Made by a program: the position numbers and the translations under genes
Assembly (NCBI GenBank): GCA_024635465.1
Contig: JAGXIS010000065.1
Coordinates: 1-16,019, forward strand
Direction: 5' to 3'
DNA from: Bacteroidota bacterium
GTDB lineage: Bacteria > Bacteroidota > Rhodothermia > Balneolales > Balneolaceae
DNA: 16,019 nucleotides
Part shown: one piece after another, positions 1-7,158 of the stretch
Layout of the letters: each line of letters opens with the position of its first letter
How positions within the stretch are numbered: position 1 is the first letter of the stretch
The notes under the pieces: generated by a model
Database searches by the model: none
What the model was told of the DNA's origin: nothing
The model's input: only the letters and a program-made list of their open reading frames with translations

Positions 1-1736
1 GATTCAGTTTCGTTGATCAAACCTTTAAATACATCATGAGCTGCTTCAGATACTGACTCGAAGGTTGTTTTTGACAGTGCTTCTTTTCTCTCTTCTACAG
101 CCAATTGATCAGCCCTCGATCGTTGACTAATTTTTTCTATGCTCTCTTTAACAAACTCTTTTTCCCCCAATTTTTCCCGAATGGTAGATAGAGGAGTTTG
201 GTATGGAACTTTTACCAAGCTCAATCCGGCAACTTTACCCCCCTCATTAAGACCTGCTGCTATTATATGAGATATTCTCAATAAGGATCCCTCATGTTTG
301 GGATTGGCAAGAGCGGTGATCACATGACGAGCATTATCCGGATTTAATTCACGGACACCGGGAATAAAGTCGGTTTCTTTATCAGCTTCATAGTGAATGG
401 CGGGAATTTGAAAGACTTTTAAACCGTGCTCAGCCCATTTTTCTTTGAATTGCGGAACAGCATGTTCGAAGCTTACGCGACTGCGTCCCCATACAAGGTA
501 CCAGCCCAGACTCCCAATAATCAGAACAACAACAGCGATCTGAGCAAAAGGCCCGGAATAGATGATGATAGAGAGACAACCGAGGGAGGCGATAATTTGG
601 AGCCAGGGGGAGCCCGGAGTTCGATAAGTGGGTTTGTACCAATCGGGACCGGTAACTCTTAAAATGATACAGCCTATGTTTAAAGCAGCATAACTATACA
701 ACTGCAGTACACTTGCTATTTTTGCTAAATCTTCGAGGCTATCTAAAAGTAAAAAAAGCAAAGCAAGAATACCTGTGAGCAAAATGGCGCGATAGGGTGT
801 CAACAGCTTCTCATGAATGGCACTCAACCAGTTTGGAACCATTCTGTCTCTTGCCATAGCAAGGTTGATCCTGGAGGAGGCCATAATACTTGCATTAGCC
901 GATGACAATGTTGCCAAGAGTCCGGCAATAATAATAGCAACTCCACCCGGATGACCCATCATGGTTCGGGCAGCGGTTGCCAGTGGATCTCTTACCTCTC
1001 CAATGGTTGATTGTGTAAACATTCCACTGATTACAAGGATGATCACTACATAAAGTACGGTGACCAGTGCAACAGATCCGATAAGTGCCCGAGGCAAATT
1101 CTTAGACGGATCTTTAATCTCTTCAGCAACAGCGGCAATTTTAACAAAACCCAGAAATGATACAAAAACCAATGCAGTGGTTGCGGAAATGGATTCAAAA
1201 CCAAAGGGGAGGAATGGCTTATAGTTTTCTGCATCAATATGAAAGGTACCAATAAAACTGAAAGTTCCCAGGATAACGAACAGGATTAAAACCACAACCA
1301 CTTGTGTACGGCCCGACTCTTTTGCTCCAATGATATTTAATGCAGTCAGTATTACACCACCGATTGCAGCACCCCAGAAAGCTGTAAGGGGTAAAAACTG
1401 TGACATGTATTTGCCAAGTCCGTAGAGGTAAAAGGCAATGGCAAAAGTCAGACTTAGCCAAATACCGACTCCGGATATCGCACCCATAGCCGGACCCAAA
1501 GATCGAGATACAAAGAAATAATCCCCACCGGATGTGGGCATTCCGGTTGCTAATTCAGCTGCACTGGATGCAGTAATCATACAGACGATACCGGCTAGCA
1601 GATATGCAAAAATAGCTGCCGGTCCCGACATTTCAAGTGCTACACCGGCAAGTAAAAAAATACCTGCACCGATCATGGTACCTGCCCCGATCGTTAGTGC
1701 ATCCCAAAAGCCTAATTCGCGTTTTAAATCACTCAT
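1..1736 (-). CDS. APC-family permease with C-terminal Usp-like domain (partial, cut by left edge)
   Basis: The reverse strand is open from an ATG at 1736 to the window edge, about 578 codons with no stop, so the C-terminus is missing. The first about 415 residues are hydrophobic, with many membrane segments. Near residues 17-27 they carry GAGTMIGAGIF, the glycine-rich unwound helix that binds substrate in amino acid/polyamine/organocation carriers. A short loop follows, and from about residue 455 a soluble part (HVITALANPKHEGSLLRISH and onward) resembles a universal stress protein domain. Known family role: secondary transport of amino acids across the inner membrane, with the Usp part probably regulatory. 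It lies downstream of the ktrA-like gene on the same strand after a 106-bp gap, so it may be co-transcribed or have its own promoter. A cation substrate is possible because the neighbours move K+, but the helix motif favours amino acids. Family call is firm; substrate is unknown. Confidence 0.85.
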   Translation of the reverse strand, partial: MSDLKRELGFWDALTIGAGTMIGAGIFLLAGVALEMSGPAAIFAYLLAGIVCMITASSAAELATGMPTSGGDYFFVSRSLGPAMGAISGVGIWLSLTFAIAFYLYGLGKYMSQFLPLTAFWGAAIGGVILTALNIIGAKESGRTQVVVVLILFVILGTFSFIGTFHIDAENYKPFLPFGFESISATTALVFVSFLGFVKIAAVAEEIKDPSKNLPRALIGSVALVTVLYVVIILVISGMFTQSTIGEVRDPLATAARTMMGHPGGVAIIIAGLLATLSSANASIMASSRINLAMARDRMVPNWLSAIHEKLLTPYRAILLTGILALLFLLLDSLEDLAKIASVLQLYSYAALNIGCIILRVTGPDWYKPTYRTPGSPWLQIIASLGCLSIIIYSGPFAQIAVVVLIIGSLGWYLVWGRSRVSFEHAVPQFKEKWAEHGLKVFQIPAIHYEADKETDFIPGVRELNPDNARHVITALANPKHEGSLLRISHIIAAGLNEGGKVAGLSLVKVPYQTPLSTIREKLGEKEFVKESIEKISQRSRADQLAVEERKEALSKTTFESVSEAAHDVFKGLINETE

Positions 1737-1842
1737 TCATTTATGCAAAAAGGAATTTAATGAGGTTTAATCTAAGGAAAATTCTCCCCGATACAATGTA
1801 TAAGATTGGAGGAAGTATCAAGTTGGTAAAAACATGTCTGAA

Positions 1843-2544
1843 TCAGTTTAATTCCAACATCTTATCGCAATCAACTTTGTTTCCAAGAATTACGAATTTA
1901 TCTCCTTTATTGACAATTGTAGACCCTTCAGGAATACCTATAGAATGATACGTATCTTTTTTTCTGTCTTCTGAACTTACTGAAGTCAATCGTTTAATTG
2001 TTAAGATATTTACACCATATGTTTCGCGAAGATTAAGTTCGGTTAGTGTGTGATTAATCATCGATTCTGGAACATTGATTTCAAAAATGGATAATCCATC
2101 ACCTATTTCCAAAAGATCTTCCATGCCGCTTCTATGAAGAGTAATACCCATTCTCTCCGCTACCTGTCGTTCAGGGTGAATAATATCTGTAACTCCAATT
2201 TTTCTTAAAATCTGTTCTTGAGTTTCTGAATTTGCACGAGCGTACACTTTTTTGACTCCGGCTTTGATCAATTCCATAGATATTAGTACTACAGGTTCAA
2301 AATTTTCACCGATTGCAATGACTGCAATATCAACTTCTGTAATCCCATGTGATTTCAAAAGAACCGAATCCGTTGAATCAAAACAGATGGCATTTGATGT
2401 AATATTTTTTACTTCATCCAGGTGAATCATGTTATTATCAATGGCAATAACATTCGCTCCTTCTTTGGCAAGTGTTTTTACAAGTGCCATTCCGAATGCA
2501 CCAAGACCGATAACAGCAATTTGAGGTGATTTTTCTTTAGCCAT
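1843..2544 (-). CDS. ktrA: TrkA/KtrA-type K+ uptake regulatory subunit (RCK domains)
   Basis: This 233-residue cytosolic protein has the architecture of KtrA: an N-terminal RCK_N Rossmann domain (about residues 7-130) followed by an RCK_C domain (about 145-233). The nucleotide-binding glycine motif GLGAFG is at residues 13-18, and the acidic residue ending strand two is D36 (AIDNN). In this family octameric rings bind ATP/ADP or NAD(H), and in some bacteria c-di-AMP through RCK_C, to gate the membrane subunit. Length equals the usual single-RCK KtrA (about 220), about half the length of E. coli TrkA. It begins 35 bp downstream of the TrkH-like gene on the same strand, the expected partner. 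KtrA and TrkA names are used loosely in this family; the pairing is the safest part of the call. Confidence 0.92.
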   Translation of the reverse strand: MAKEKSPQIAVIGLGAFGMALVKTLAKEGANVIAIDNNMIHLDEVKNITSNAICFDSTDSVLLKSHGITEVDIAVIAIGENFEPVVLISMELIKAGVKKVYARANSETQEQILRKIGVTDIIHPERQVAERMGITLHRSGMEDLLEIGDGLSIFEINVPESMINHTLTELNLRETYGVNILTIKRLTSVSSEDRKKDTYHSIGIPEGSTIVNKGDKFVILGNKVDCDKMLELN

Positions 2545-2579
2545 ATTTTTATTGATTTGTCATTTATTTATATAAATAA

Positions 2580-4442
2580 TCAAGCAACCATAACGGATTC
2601 TTCCGGGTACTTGTAGTTTTTGCTGATGGTTTTTTGAGCGAAGGCAACTGCAACTGTAAGCATTCCAACACGCCCTGCGAACATTGAACAAATAATCACC
2701 AGTTTACCGGGATCACTCAGGCTGTCGGTGATGCCTCTCGAAAGTCCTACTGTCATAAATGCAGAGACCTGTTCAAATAATATATCAATGAATGTAAATT
2801 CCTCGAAAATTGTCAATAAAATCAATCCAATGATCATCACAACTATAGAAAGAGAAACGGCTGTAATAGCACGGAGAACAACTGCATCAGGCACGGTTCG
2901 ATTGGCAATTTCTACGCGATCACTACCAGTGACGTTTGCTACTACCGATTTGTAAAGCACATAAATCGTCGTTGTTTTTAACCCGCCGGCTGTGGATGAT
3001 GGAGAGGCTCCAATAACCATTAACATAACGACAATCATCGTGGCACCGGCGCTCAAAGCCCCGGTATCTAAGGTATTGAAGCCTGCCGTTCGGGAAGTTA
3101 CGCTCTGAAACATTGATAATAATAATTTATCACCAAATGAATATCCGGCAAGGACGCCATTCCATTCAATAGCCAGTACAAGCAGTGTGCCTGTAATAAT
3201 CAGAATGGCGGTCATTCGAAAAACGATGATACTGTGAATGGAATAATATTTTTTCTTGATATCTCCCCTAAATCGATTGATCGATTCCCAGACAGTAGTG
3301 AAACCAAGTCCACCAATAATTATCAGTACCATGGTCGTAATATTTATCGGCAAAAAAGTGGCATTCATTGGATCAGCAAGGCTATTGGTGAATACCGAGA
3401 ATCCGGCATTGCAAAAAGCAGAAACGGTGTGGAAAAGTGAAAACCATAAGCGTTCACCTGTATTGGGAATAGCATTTGTCCAACTGATGTAGTACGCGAT
3501 AAACCCAATGAACTCAACAGTAAATGTTAATATGACAATCCGTTTCATTGTTTTGGCAATTGTATTCACTTTTTCGCCTGAAATAATTTCCTTCAAAACA
3601 TTGCGGTCTGAAAGGCTGAACCCACTTGAAAGGTACATTGCTAGAAAGGTGGCAAAAGTAACCACGCCGATTCCCCCCAATTGAATCAATACCAGAATGA
3701 TCCCCTGACCAAACATCGTCAAATGTGTGGCTGTATCCACAACTATTAAACCAGTTACACAAACGGCACTAGTTGCCATAAATAATGCGTCAATAAAGTC
3801 CAGTCCCATTCCGTTTATGGTGGCAGCCGGAAGCATCAGTAGTAGCATTCCAACAATAATTACAGAGAAAAAGCTAACCAGCACCAGACGCGCCGGATTA
3901 ACATTTTTTGCAAGAATTTCAGGGATTACCTGAATGGTTTTAACAGCTACTAAAAAGACAAGATAGATTTGTATTATGATCAGTAAAGACTGCTCTGCAC
4001 CCGTGAGTCCGATCTGTTTTAATAAATTAAGGATATACACCTCTTCTACAATCATAAGCTCAATACCAAAGAGGAACGCAAGTGTAGCTGCAATGCCTTC
4101 CAGCCATCGAGATGTTAAAAACTGAATCCTTTTGGTTGTGATCAGTAGACGTGTATAAAAATAGACACCAAAGGCAACGAGCAATAATTGATCTATGAAG
4201 CGTGTAAGTTGTATATATCCTTGATTTTCAGTAAAAATAAGTGGAGTAAGAAGTGATATGAAAACTGCTACACTAAGTAGAATCGAAAAAGCATGGAGCC
4301 ACGGAGTCACTTTTCGATTAAACTCATAGAGATCATCTTGCAGAAATCGAAATTTAAAGGACTGTTTCTCACGAAATGACTTGAAATGAATAATCCATTC
4401 AGTAATTTTTCGCCTCCAACGATATGGTAGATTATGCCACAT
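2580..4442 (-). CDS. ktrB: TrkH/KtrB-family K+ channel subunit with N-terminal membrane extension
   Basis: This 620-residue inner-membrane protein takes up K+ (or K+ with Na+) together with its RCK partner. The four pore-loop repeats are visible, each with its filter glycine: SAVCVTG (225-231), FCNAG (343-347), TSRTAG (449-454) and MTVG (563-566). The loop ASPSSTAGGLKTTT (479-492) is the gating loop typical of KtrB, and the arginine in MFAGRVG (587-593) matches the conserved arginine of the last repeat. KtrB/TrkH proteins are usually 430-500 residues. Here about 150 extra residues precede the core and hold about four hydrophobic segments (near 52-71, 84-102, 113-132 and 151-172). The start ATG gives an arginine-rich cytosolic N-terminus. 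An 80-bp gap separates it from the DUF4159 gene upstream, so it may have its own promoter. Gene name is by homology class only. Confidence 0.92.
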   Translation of the reverse strand: MWHNLPYRWRRKITEWIIHFKSFREKQSFKFRFLQDDLYEFNRKVTPWLHAFSILLSVAVFISLLTPLIFTENQGYIQLTRFIDQLLLVAFGVYFYTRLLITTKRIQFLTSRWLEGIAATLAFLFGIELMIVEEVYILNLLKQIGLTGAEQSLLIIIQIYLVFLVAVKTIQVIPEILAKNVNPARLVLVSFFSVIIVGMLLLMLPAATINGMGLDFIDALFMATSAVCVTGLIVVDTATHLTMFGQGIILVLIQLGGIGVVTFATFLAMYLSSGFSLSDRNVLKEIISGEKVNTIAKTMKRIVILTFTVEFIGFIAYYISWTNAIPNTGERLWFSLFHTVSAFCNAGFSVFTNSLADPMNATFLPINITTMVLIIIGGLGFTTVWESINRFRGDIKKKYYSIHSIIVFRMTAILIITGTLLVLAIEWNGVLAGYSFGDKLLLSMFQSVTSRTAGFNTLDTGALSAGATMIVVMLMVIGASPSSTAGGLKTTTIYVLYKSVVANVTGSDRVEIANRTVPDAVVLRAITAVSLSIVVMIIGLILLTIFEEFTFIDILFEQVSAFMTVGLSRGITDSLSDPGKLVIICSMFAGRVGMLTVAVAFAQKTISKNYKYPEESVMVA

Positions 4443-4448
4443 TTAGAG

Positions 4449-4461
4449 ATAGATGATCTAT
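4449..4461. repeat. Short palindrome just upstream of the K+ channel gene
   Basis: ATAGAT-G-ATCTAT is a perfect inverted repeat (6-bp arms, one central base) lying 6 bp before the start codon of the TrkH-like gene. It could be a regulator site or a small 5'-leader hairpin. It is short enough to arise by chance in AT-rich DNA. Confidence 0.25.
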
Positions 4462-4522
4462 AGTTCGTTCAATTTAGAAAGTATAATAACCAATTTTAGC
4501 TTTTTTTCGGTTTTGAGTTCAA

Positions 4523-5197
4523 TTATGGTTGCGTAAATGCATAAACCAGTAGATTTGTGCCAAAACGAAGCGACGCCTGAATGATCGATTCAGGGTTTGG
4601 ATGTTCATCAAATTCCCATCCATCGGATGGATTGGACTCATACGTGTAGAGTAGAACCATCCGTCCCTGCCTGTAAACAGCAAAAGCCTGAGGGGGGTTG
4701 CCATCATGCTCATGAACTTTTGGTGGGCGTCCATCAGGGAATGTATAAACCAGGTTATAAATGGGATGATTAGCAGGCAGTTCAAAGAACTGTTCTTCAG
4801 GGAAAATGTTTTGCAAAATTGGGCGCACATACTGATCGAGGCCATAGTCATCATCTATATATAAAAAACCTCCATTTTCAAGATAATCACGTAGATTTTG
4901 CATTTCGGAGTCATTCACACTGATATTTCCATGACCGGTCAGGAATAGAAATGGGTAGTTAAAAATGTCACGGCTGCCAAGCTGAACATCATCATAACTC
5001 TCGCTGATCTTTATGGGGACTACATCTTTTGTAAACCGGATCAAATTTGTGAGAGCAGATGGCGAACTGTACCAGTCACCACCCCCCCGATATTGAACCC
5101 GCGCGATGGTAAACTCATCGTTGTTGTTTTGAGCTTCTGCTATCGGTACGATGTAGAATGAGAAAAAAGTAAGTGCACCAAGAATCAGAATTTTCAT
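4523..5197 (-). CDS. Secreted DUF4159-domain protein
   Basis: This 224-residue protein begins with a signal peptide (MKILILGALTFFSFYIVPIAEAQ; likely cleavage after about residue 22), so it is exported to the periplasm. The remainder matches the DUF4159 pattern: VQYRGGGDWYSSP (34-46), a hydrophobic strand ending FLFLTGHGN (83-91), then LRDYLENGGFLYIDDD (102-117). That order resembles a class-I glutamine amidotransferase/ThuA-like fold, in which a glycine-rich turn follows a buried strand. No cysteine nucleophile sits at the turn (TGHGN), so catalysis of the amidotransferase type is unlikely. Biochemical function is unknown in the family. Members often occur with MoxR/DUF58/von Willebrand gene clusters, but none is present here and the gene stands alone between the metal exporter and the K+ system. 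Family recognition is fairly sure; role is not inferred. Confidence 0.82.
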   Translation of the reverse strand: MKILILGALTFFSFYIVPIAEAQNNNDEFTIARVQYRGGGDWYSSPSALTNLIRFTKDVVPIKISESYDDVQLGSRDIFNYPFLFLTGHGNISVNDSEMQNLRDYLENGGFLYIDDDYGLDQYVRPILQNIFPEEQFFELPANHPIYNLVYTFPDGRPPKVHEHDGNPPQAFAVYRQGRMVLLYTYESNPSDGWEFDEHPNPESIIQASLRFGTNLLVYAFTQP

Positions 5198-5210
5198 AAA
5201 TCTATTTTGA

Positions 5211-5252
5211 ACTAAAAACTAAAAACTAAATGCTGAAAGCTGAAAACTAAAA
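5211..5252. repeat. Imperfect 7-bp tandem repeat, six units
   Basis: Six consecutive heptamers are readable on the plus strand: ACTAAAA, ACTAAAA, ACTAAAT, GCTGAAA, GCTGAAA, ACTAAAA. They fill part of the 136-bp gap between the metal exporter and the DUF4159 gene, starting 14 bp upstream of the latter's start codon, so they would lie in its promoter or 5' leader. The unit structure is exact in length (7 bp) with substitutions only, which points to tandem duplication and not just AT-richness. Confidence 0.75.
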
Positions 5253-5333
5253 CGATGATGACCATTCTGATATAAAACGTCAAAAGTCCCAACTATTGTT
5301 CAAACTGATAATCATTTCCAGAGATCTTTTAAA

Positions 5334-6269
5334 CTAAATAAATTCATCGAGTCTTTTTTTCATATTTGCTCCCTCTAGAATGTCGTGCGATTCTTCATGA
5401 GCTTCAAAGGGTTCCAGATGAATGGTGATAATTGCATCGGTATCCAGTGAATCGATCAACTTTCGTTCCAATATAGTTGCTTTATCGTGAGCCTCTTTCA
5501 GAGAGATGTCATCTTCGAAAACCAGATGCAGTTGTATCCAGGTAGTTCTGCCGGAGGAACGGTGACGCAAATGGTGCCATCCTTTAATCCAGTCACTTTT
5601 TTCCTTATTCAGTACATTTCTGAGAGCCCGATCAATTTCCGGATTACGCGTATCCATCAAACCACTTATTGAGAAACGAAGTAATTTATAGGCCTCATAA
5701 CAGATATAACCTGCAACAAGTAAGCTAACAACCACATCCAGGAAGAGCCAACCGGTATAGTGAATCAAAATCAGTGCCGCCACAACTCCAACACTGGTCC
5801 ATACATCGGTCAGTACATGTTTCCCGTTACTGACCGCAATCATGTTCTTCTCCCTTTTTCCCACCCGCAAAACATAGCTTCCCAGAATCAAATTGATTAG
5901 TGCTGCAATCAAAAGCAGCCAGATACCTGCGCCCATATTTTCTATTTGAACGCCGGTTATGGTGCTTAATACGGCATGGTAAATAATCGTGATGCCGGCT
6001 ATGATGATAATGGCACCCTCTGCCCCTACTGATAAAAATTCGATTCGTTCGTGACCATAATGGTGATCATCATCTGCAGGCTTCAGACTGATGTAATAAC
6101 CATAAACCACAAAAACAACGGCGAAGAGATGCACTACCGATTCAGCCGCATCGGAGAGGGCGGCTGTTGATCCGGTCACGGTAAAAGCCGCTATTTTTAA
6201 GGACAGACTCACTAAAGCAACAATCAGACTTGTTAAAAGTGCTCTTCGTACAGGATCTTGTTGTGACAT
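5334..6269 (-). CDS. Cation diffusion facilitator (CDF) family divalent metal exporter
   Basis: This 311-residue protein has the CDF plan: six membrane segments in about residues 10-200 and a cytosolic ferredoxin-like C-terminal domain (about 210-290) with a GWHHLRHRSSGRTTWIQLHL region and histidines near the end (IHLEP). The family exports Zn2+, Mn2+, Fe2+ or related ions from the cytosol by proton exchange. The helix-5 half of the metal site is normal (H151 and D155 in KHVLTD). In helix 2, SDAAESVVHL places E43 and H47 where YiiP has two aspartates, so the site would be Glu-His-His-Asp. The loop PADDDHHYGHERIEF (64-78) is the usual segment after helix 2. It is divergent from the crcB pair, sharing a 99-bp promoter region with it. 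Metal specificity cannot be told from sequence. Confidence 0.93.
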   Translation of the reverse strand: MSQQDPVRRALLTSLIVALVSLSLKIAAFTVTGSTAALSDAAESVVHLFAVVFVVYGYYISLKPADDDHHYGHERIEFLSVGAEGAIIIIAGITIIYHAVLSTITGVQIENMGAGIWLLLIAALINLILGSYVLRVGKREKNMIAVSNGKHVLTDVWTSVGVVAALILIHYTGWLFLDVVVSLLVAGYICYEAYKLLRFSISGLMDTRNPEIDRALRNVLNKEKSDWIKGWHHLRHRSSGRTTWIQLHLVFEDDISLKEAHDKATILERKLIDSLDTDAIITIHLEPFEAHEESHDILEGANMKKRLDEFI

Positions 6270-6368
6270 TCAGGACTCTTGAATTTTAAAACTGTCTCTA
6301 ATTTAAAAATGTAAGGAATATTCTAATCATTATATTACTGTCTATAAAAATGTTGAAAGCTATATCTT
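6270..6368. promoter_or_regulatory. Divergent promoter region between CDF exporter and crcB pair
   Basis: This 99-bp AT-rich spacer must hold the promoters of both divergent units. A near-identical 10-mer occurs twice in direct orientation, ACTGTCTCTA at 6291-6300 and ACTGTCTATA at 6337-6346, which could be an operator pair. I looked for the conserved core of the fluoride (crcB) riboswitch ahead of the first crcB gene and did not see it; the leader is too AT-rich and too short. No convincing -35/-10 or TAnnTTTG promoter was seen. Confidence 0.4.
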
Positions 6369-6755
6369 ATGATACAAATCTTGCTCGTTTCATTAGGGGG
6401 TGCTATCGGCGCAGTTTTGCGGTACTCCATAGGGAAGTTAACTTCAAAGATATTGGGAGAAACAGATGTATTAACAGGGACGATATTTTCAAATGTGATC
6501 GGTTGTTTTTTCGCAGGGTTCTTTTTAGCCTGGATGGGTGATAACCCCAACATTTCAGAGGAAGTCATTCTATTTTTAACTGTTGGGATACTGGGTTCGA
6601 TTACTACTTTTTCAACATTCGCTTTAGAATCTTATCAACTACTTGACAAAGGAAAGTTCACTAAACTGATTTCCTATCTTTTCATACAAATAGTGATTGC
6701 ATTCCTGCTAACGGCAGCCGGTTGCGCACTTTATCAATTGGCAGGAGGGGTATAA
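6369..6755 (+). CDS. crcB: Fluoride exporter CrcB/Fluc, first subunit
   Basis: At 128 residues with four hydrophobic helices this is the usual CrcB/Fluc size. Diagnostic motifs are present: GGAIGAVLRY (10-19), FSNVIGCF with the pore asparagine N42, and GILGSITTFSTF (73-84) carrying the paired phenylalanines of the fluoride track and the threonine/glycine segment that binds the structural Na+. Fluc channels are dual-topology dimers that let cytosolic F- leave the cell passively. The gene is followed after one base by a second crcB copy, the arrangement typical of heterodimeric Fluc proteins. It starts at ATG 6369; no clear ribosome site precedes it. Confidence 0.95.
   Translation: MIQILLVSLGGAIGAVLRYSIGKLTSKILGETDVLTGTIFSNVIGCFFAGFFLAWMGDNPNISEEVILFLTVGILGSITTFSTFALESYQLLDKGKFTKLISYLFIQIVIAFLLTAAGCALYQLAGGV
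6742..6749 (+). promoter_or_regulatory. Strong Shine-Dalgarno site for the second crcB gene
   Basis: AGGAGGGG lies seven bases upstream of the TTG at 6757 and inside the last codons of the first crcB gene. It is the best ribosome-binding site in the window and decides the non-ATG start. Confidence 0.75.
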
Positions 6756-6756
6756 T

Positions 6757-7158
6757 TTGGTCAAAAGAAATTCTATTAACGAGATTGGATGGGTCGCTTT
6801 AGGCGGAATGATCGGCGCTACACTTCGACACTTCACCAATCAACTTTTTTTCACACTTTCGATGAACTCCAATCTCTTTACTGCAACAGCATTTGAGAAT
6901 ATTCTGGGTTCATTTTTGATTGGTTTGATTTATGTAGTATTGATTACAAAATTTGAAAAAAATAACTCTCTTAATCTTTTTCTGTTAACAGGTATCATTG
7001 GCAGTTATACCACCTATTCAGGCTTCATGATAGAAGCTCTGATGATCTCAAGTGAGACTGTGTTTACTCTTTTAATGTATATTTTTTTCCAAATAGGTTT
7101 GGGGATTCTGGCACTCTGGATAGGACTGGCAGCAGGGAAACGATTATTAAATTCTTAA
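6757..7158 (+). CDS. crcB: Fluoride exporter CrcB/Fluc, second subunit (TTG start)
   Basis: This 133-residue paralogue of the preceding gene has the same four-helix layout: GGMIGATLRHF (16-26), FENILGSF with N48, and GIIGSYTTYSGF (79-90). The phenylalanine box differs from the first copy (TTYSGF against TTFSTF), consistent with specialised halves of a heterodimer. The start is a TTG at 6757, chosen because a strong Shine-Dalgarno sequence, AGGAGGGG (6742-6749), ends seven bases before it and is embedded in the end of the first gene. This implies translational coupling. Its stop codon shares the palindrome TTAA (7155-7158) with the stop of the convergent GWxTD gene. Confidence 0.93.
   Translation: MVKRNSINEIGWVALGGMIGATLRHFTNQLFFTLSMNSNLFTATAFENILGSFLIGLIYVVLITKFEKNNSLNLFLLTGIIGSYTTYSGFMIEALMISSETVFTLLMYIFFQIGLGILALWIGLAAGKRLLNS

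Noticed and set aside
1791..1801. ATACA-A-TGTAT palindrome upstream of the permease
   Set aside because: Only 5-bp arms in AT-rich DNA; too likely by chance to list as a site.
1637..1948. Plus-strand ORF spanning the permease start and the ktrA end
   Set aside because: It crosses two minus-strand genes and the spacer between them and has no family resemblance; a shadow ORF.
4519..4854. Minus-strand ORF of 111 codons overlapping the DUF4159 gene
   Set aside because: It is another frame of the same strand within a clear DUF4159 coding sequence and shows no family pattern.
5250..5333. GATG-containing spacer considered as a riboswitch for the metal exporter or DUF4159 gene
   Set aside because: No conserved riboswitch core or stable multi-stem layout could be drawn by eye; the resemblance was limited to a short word.
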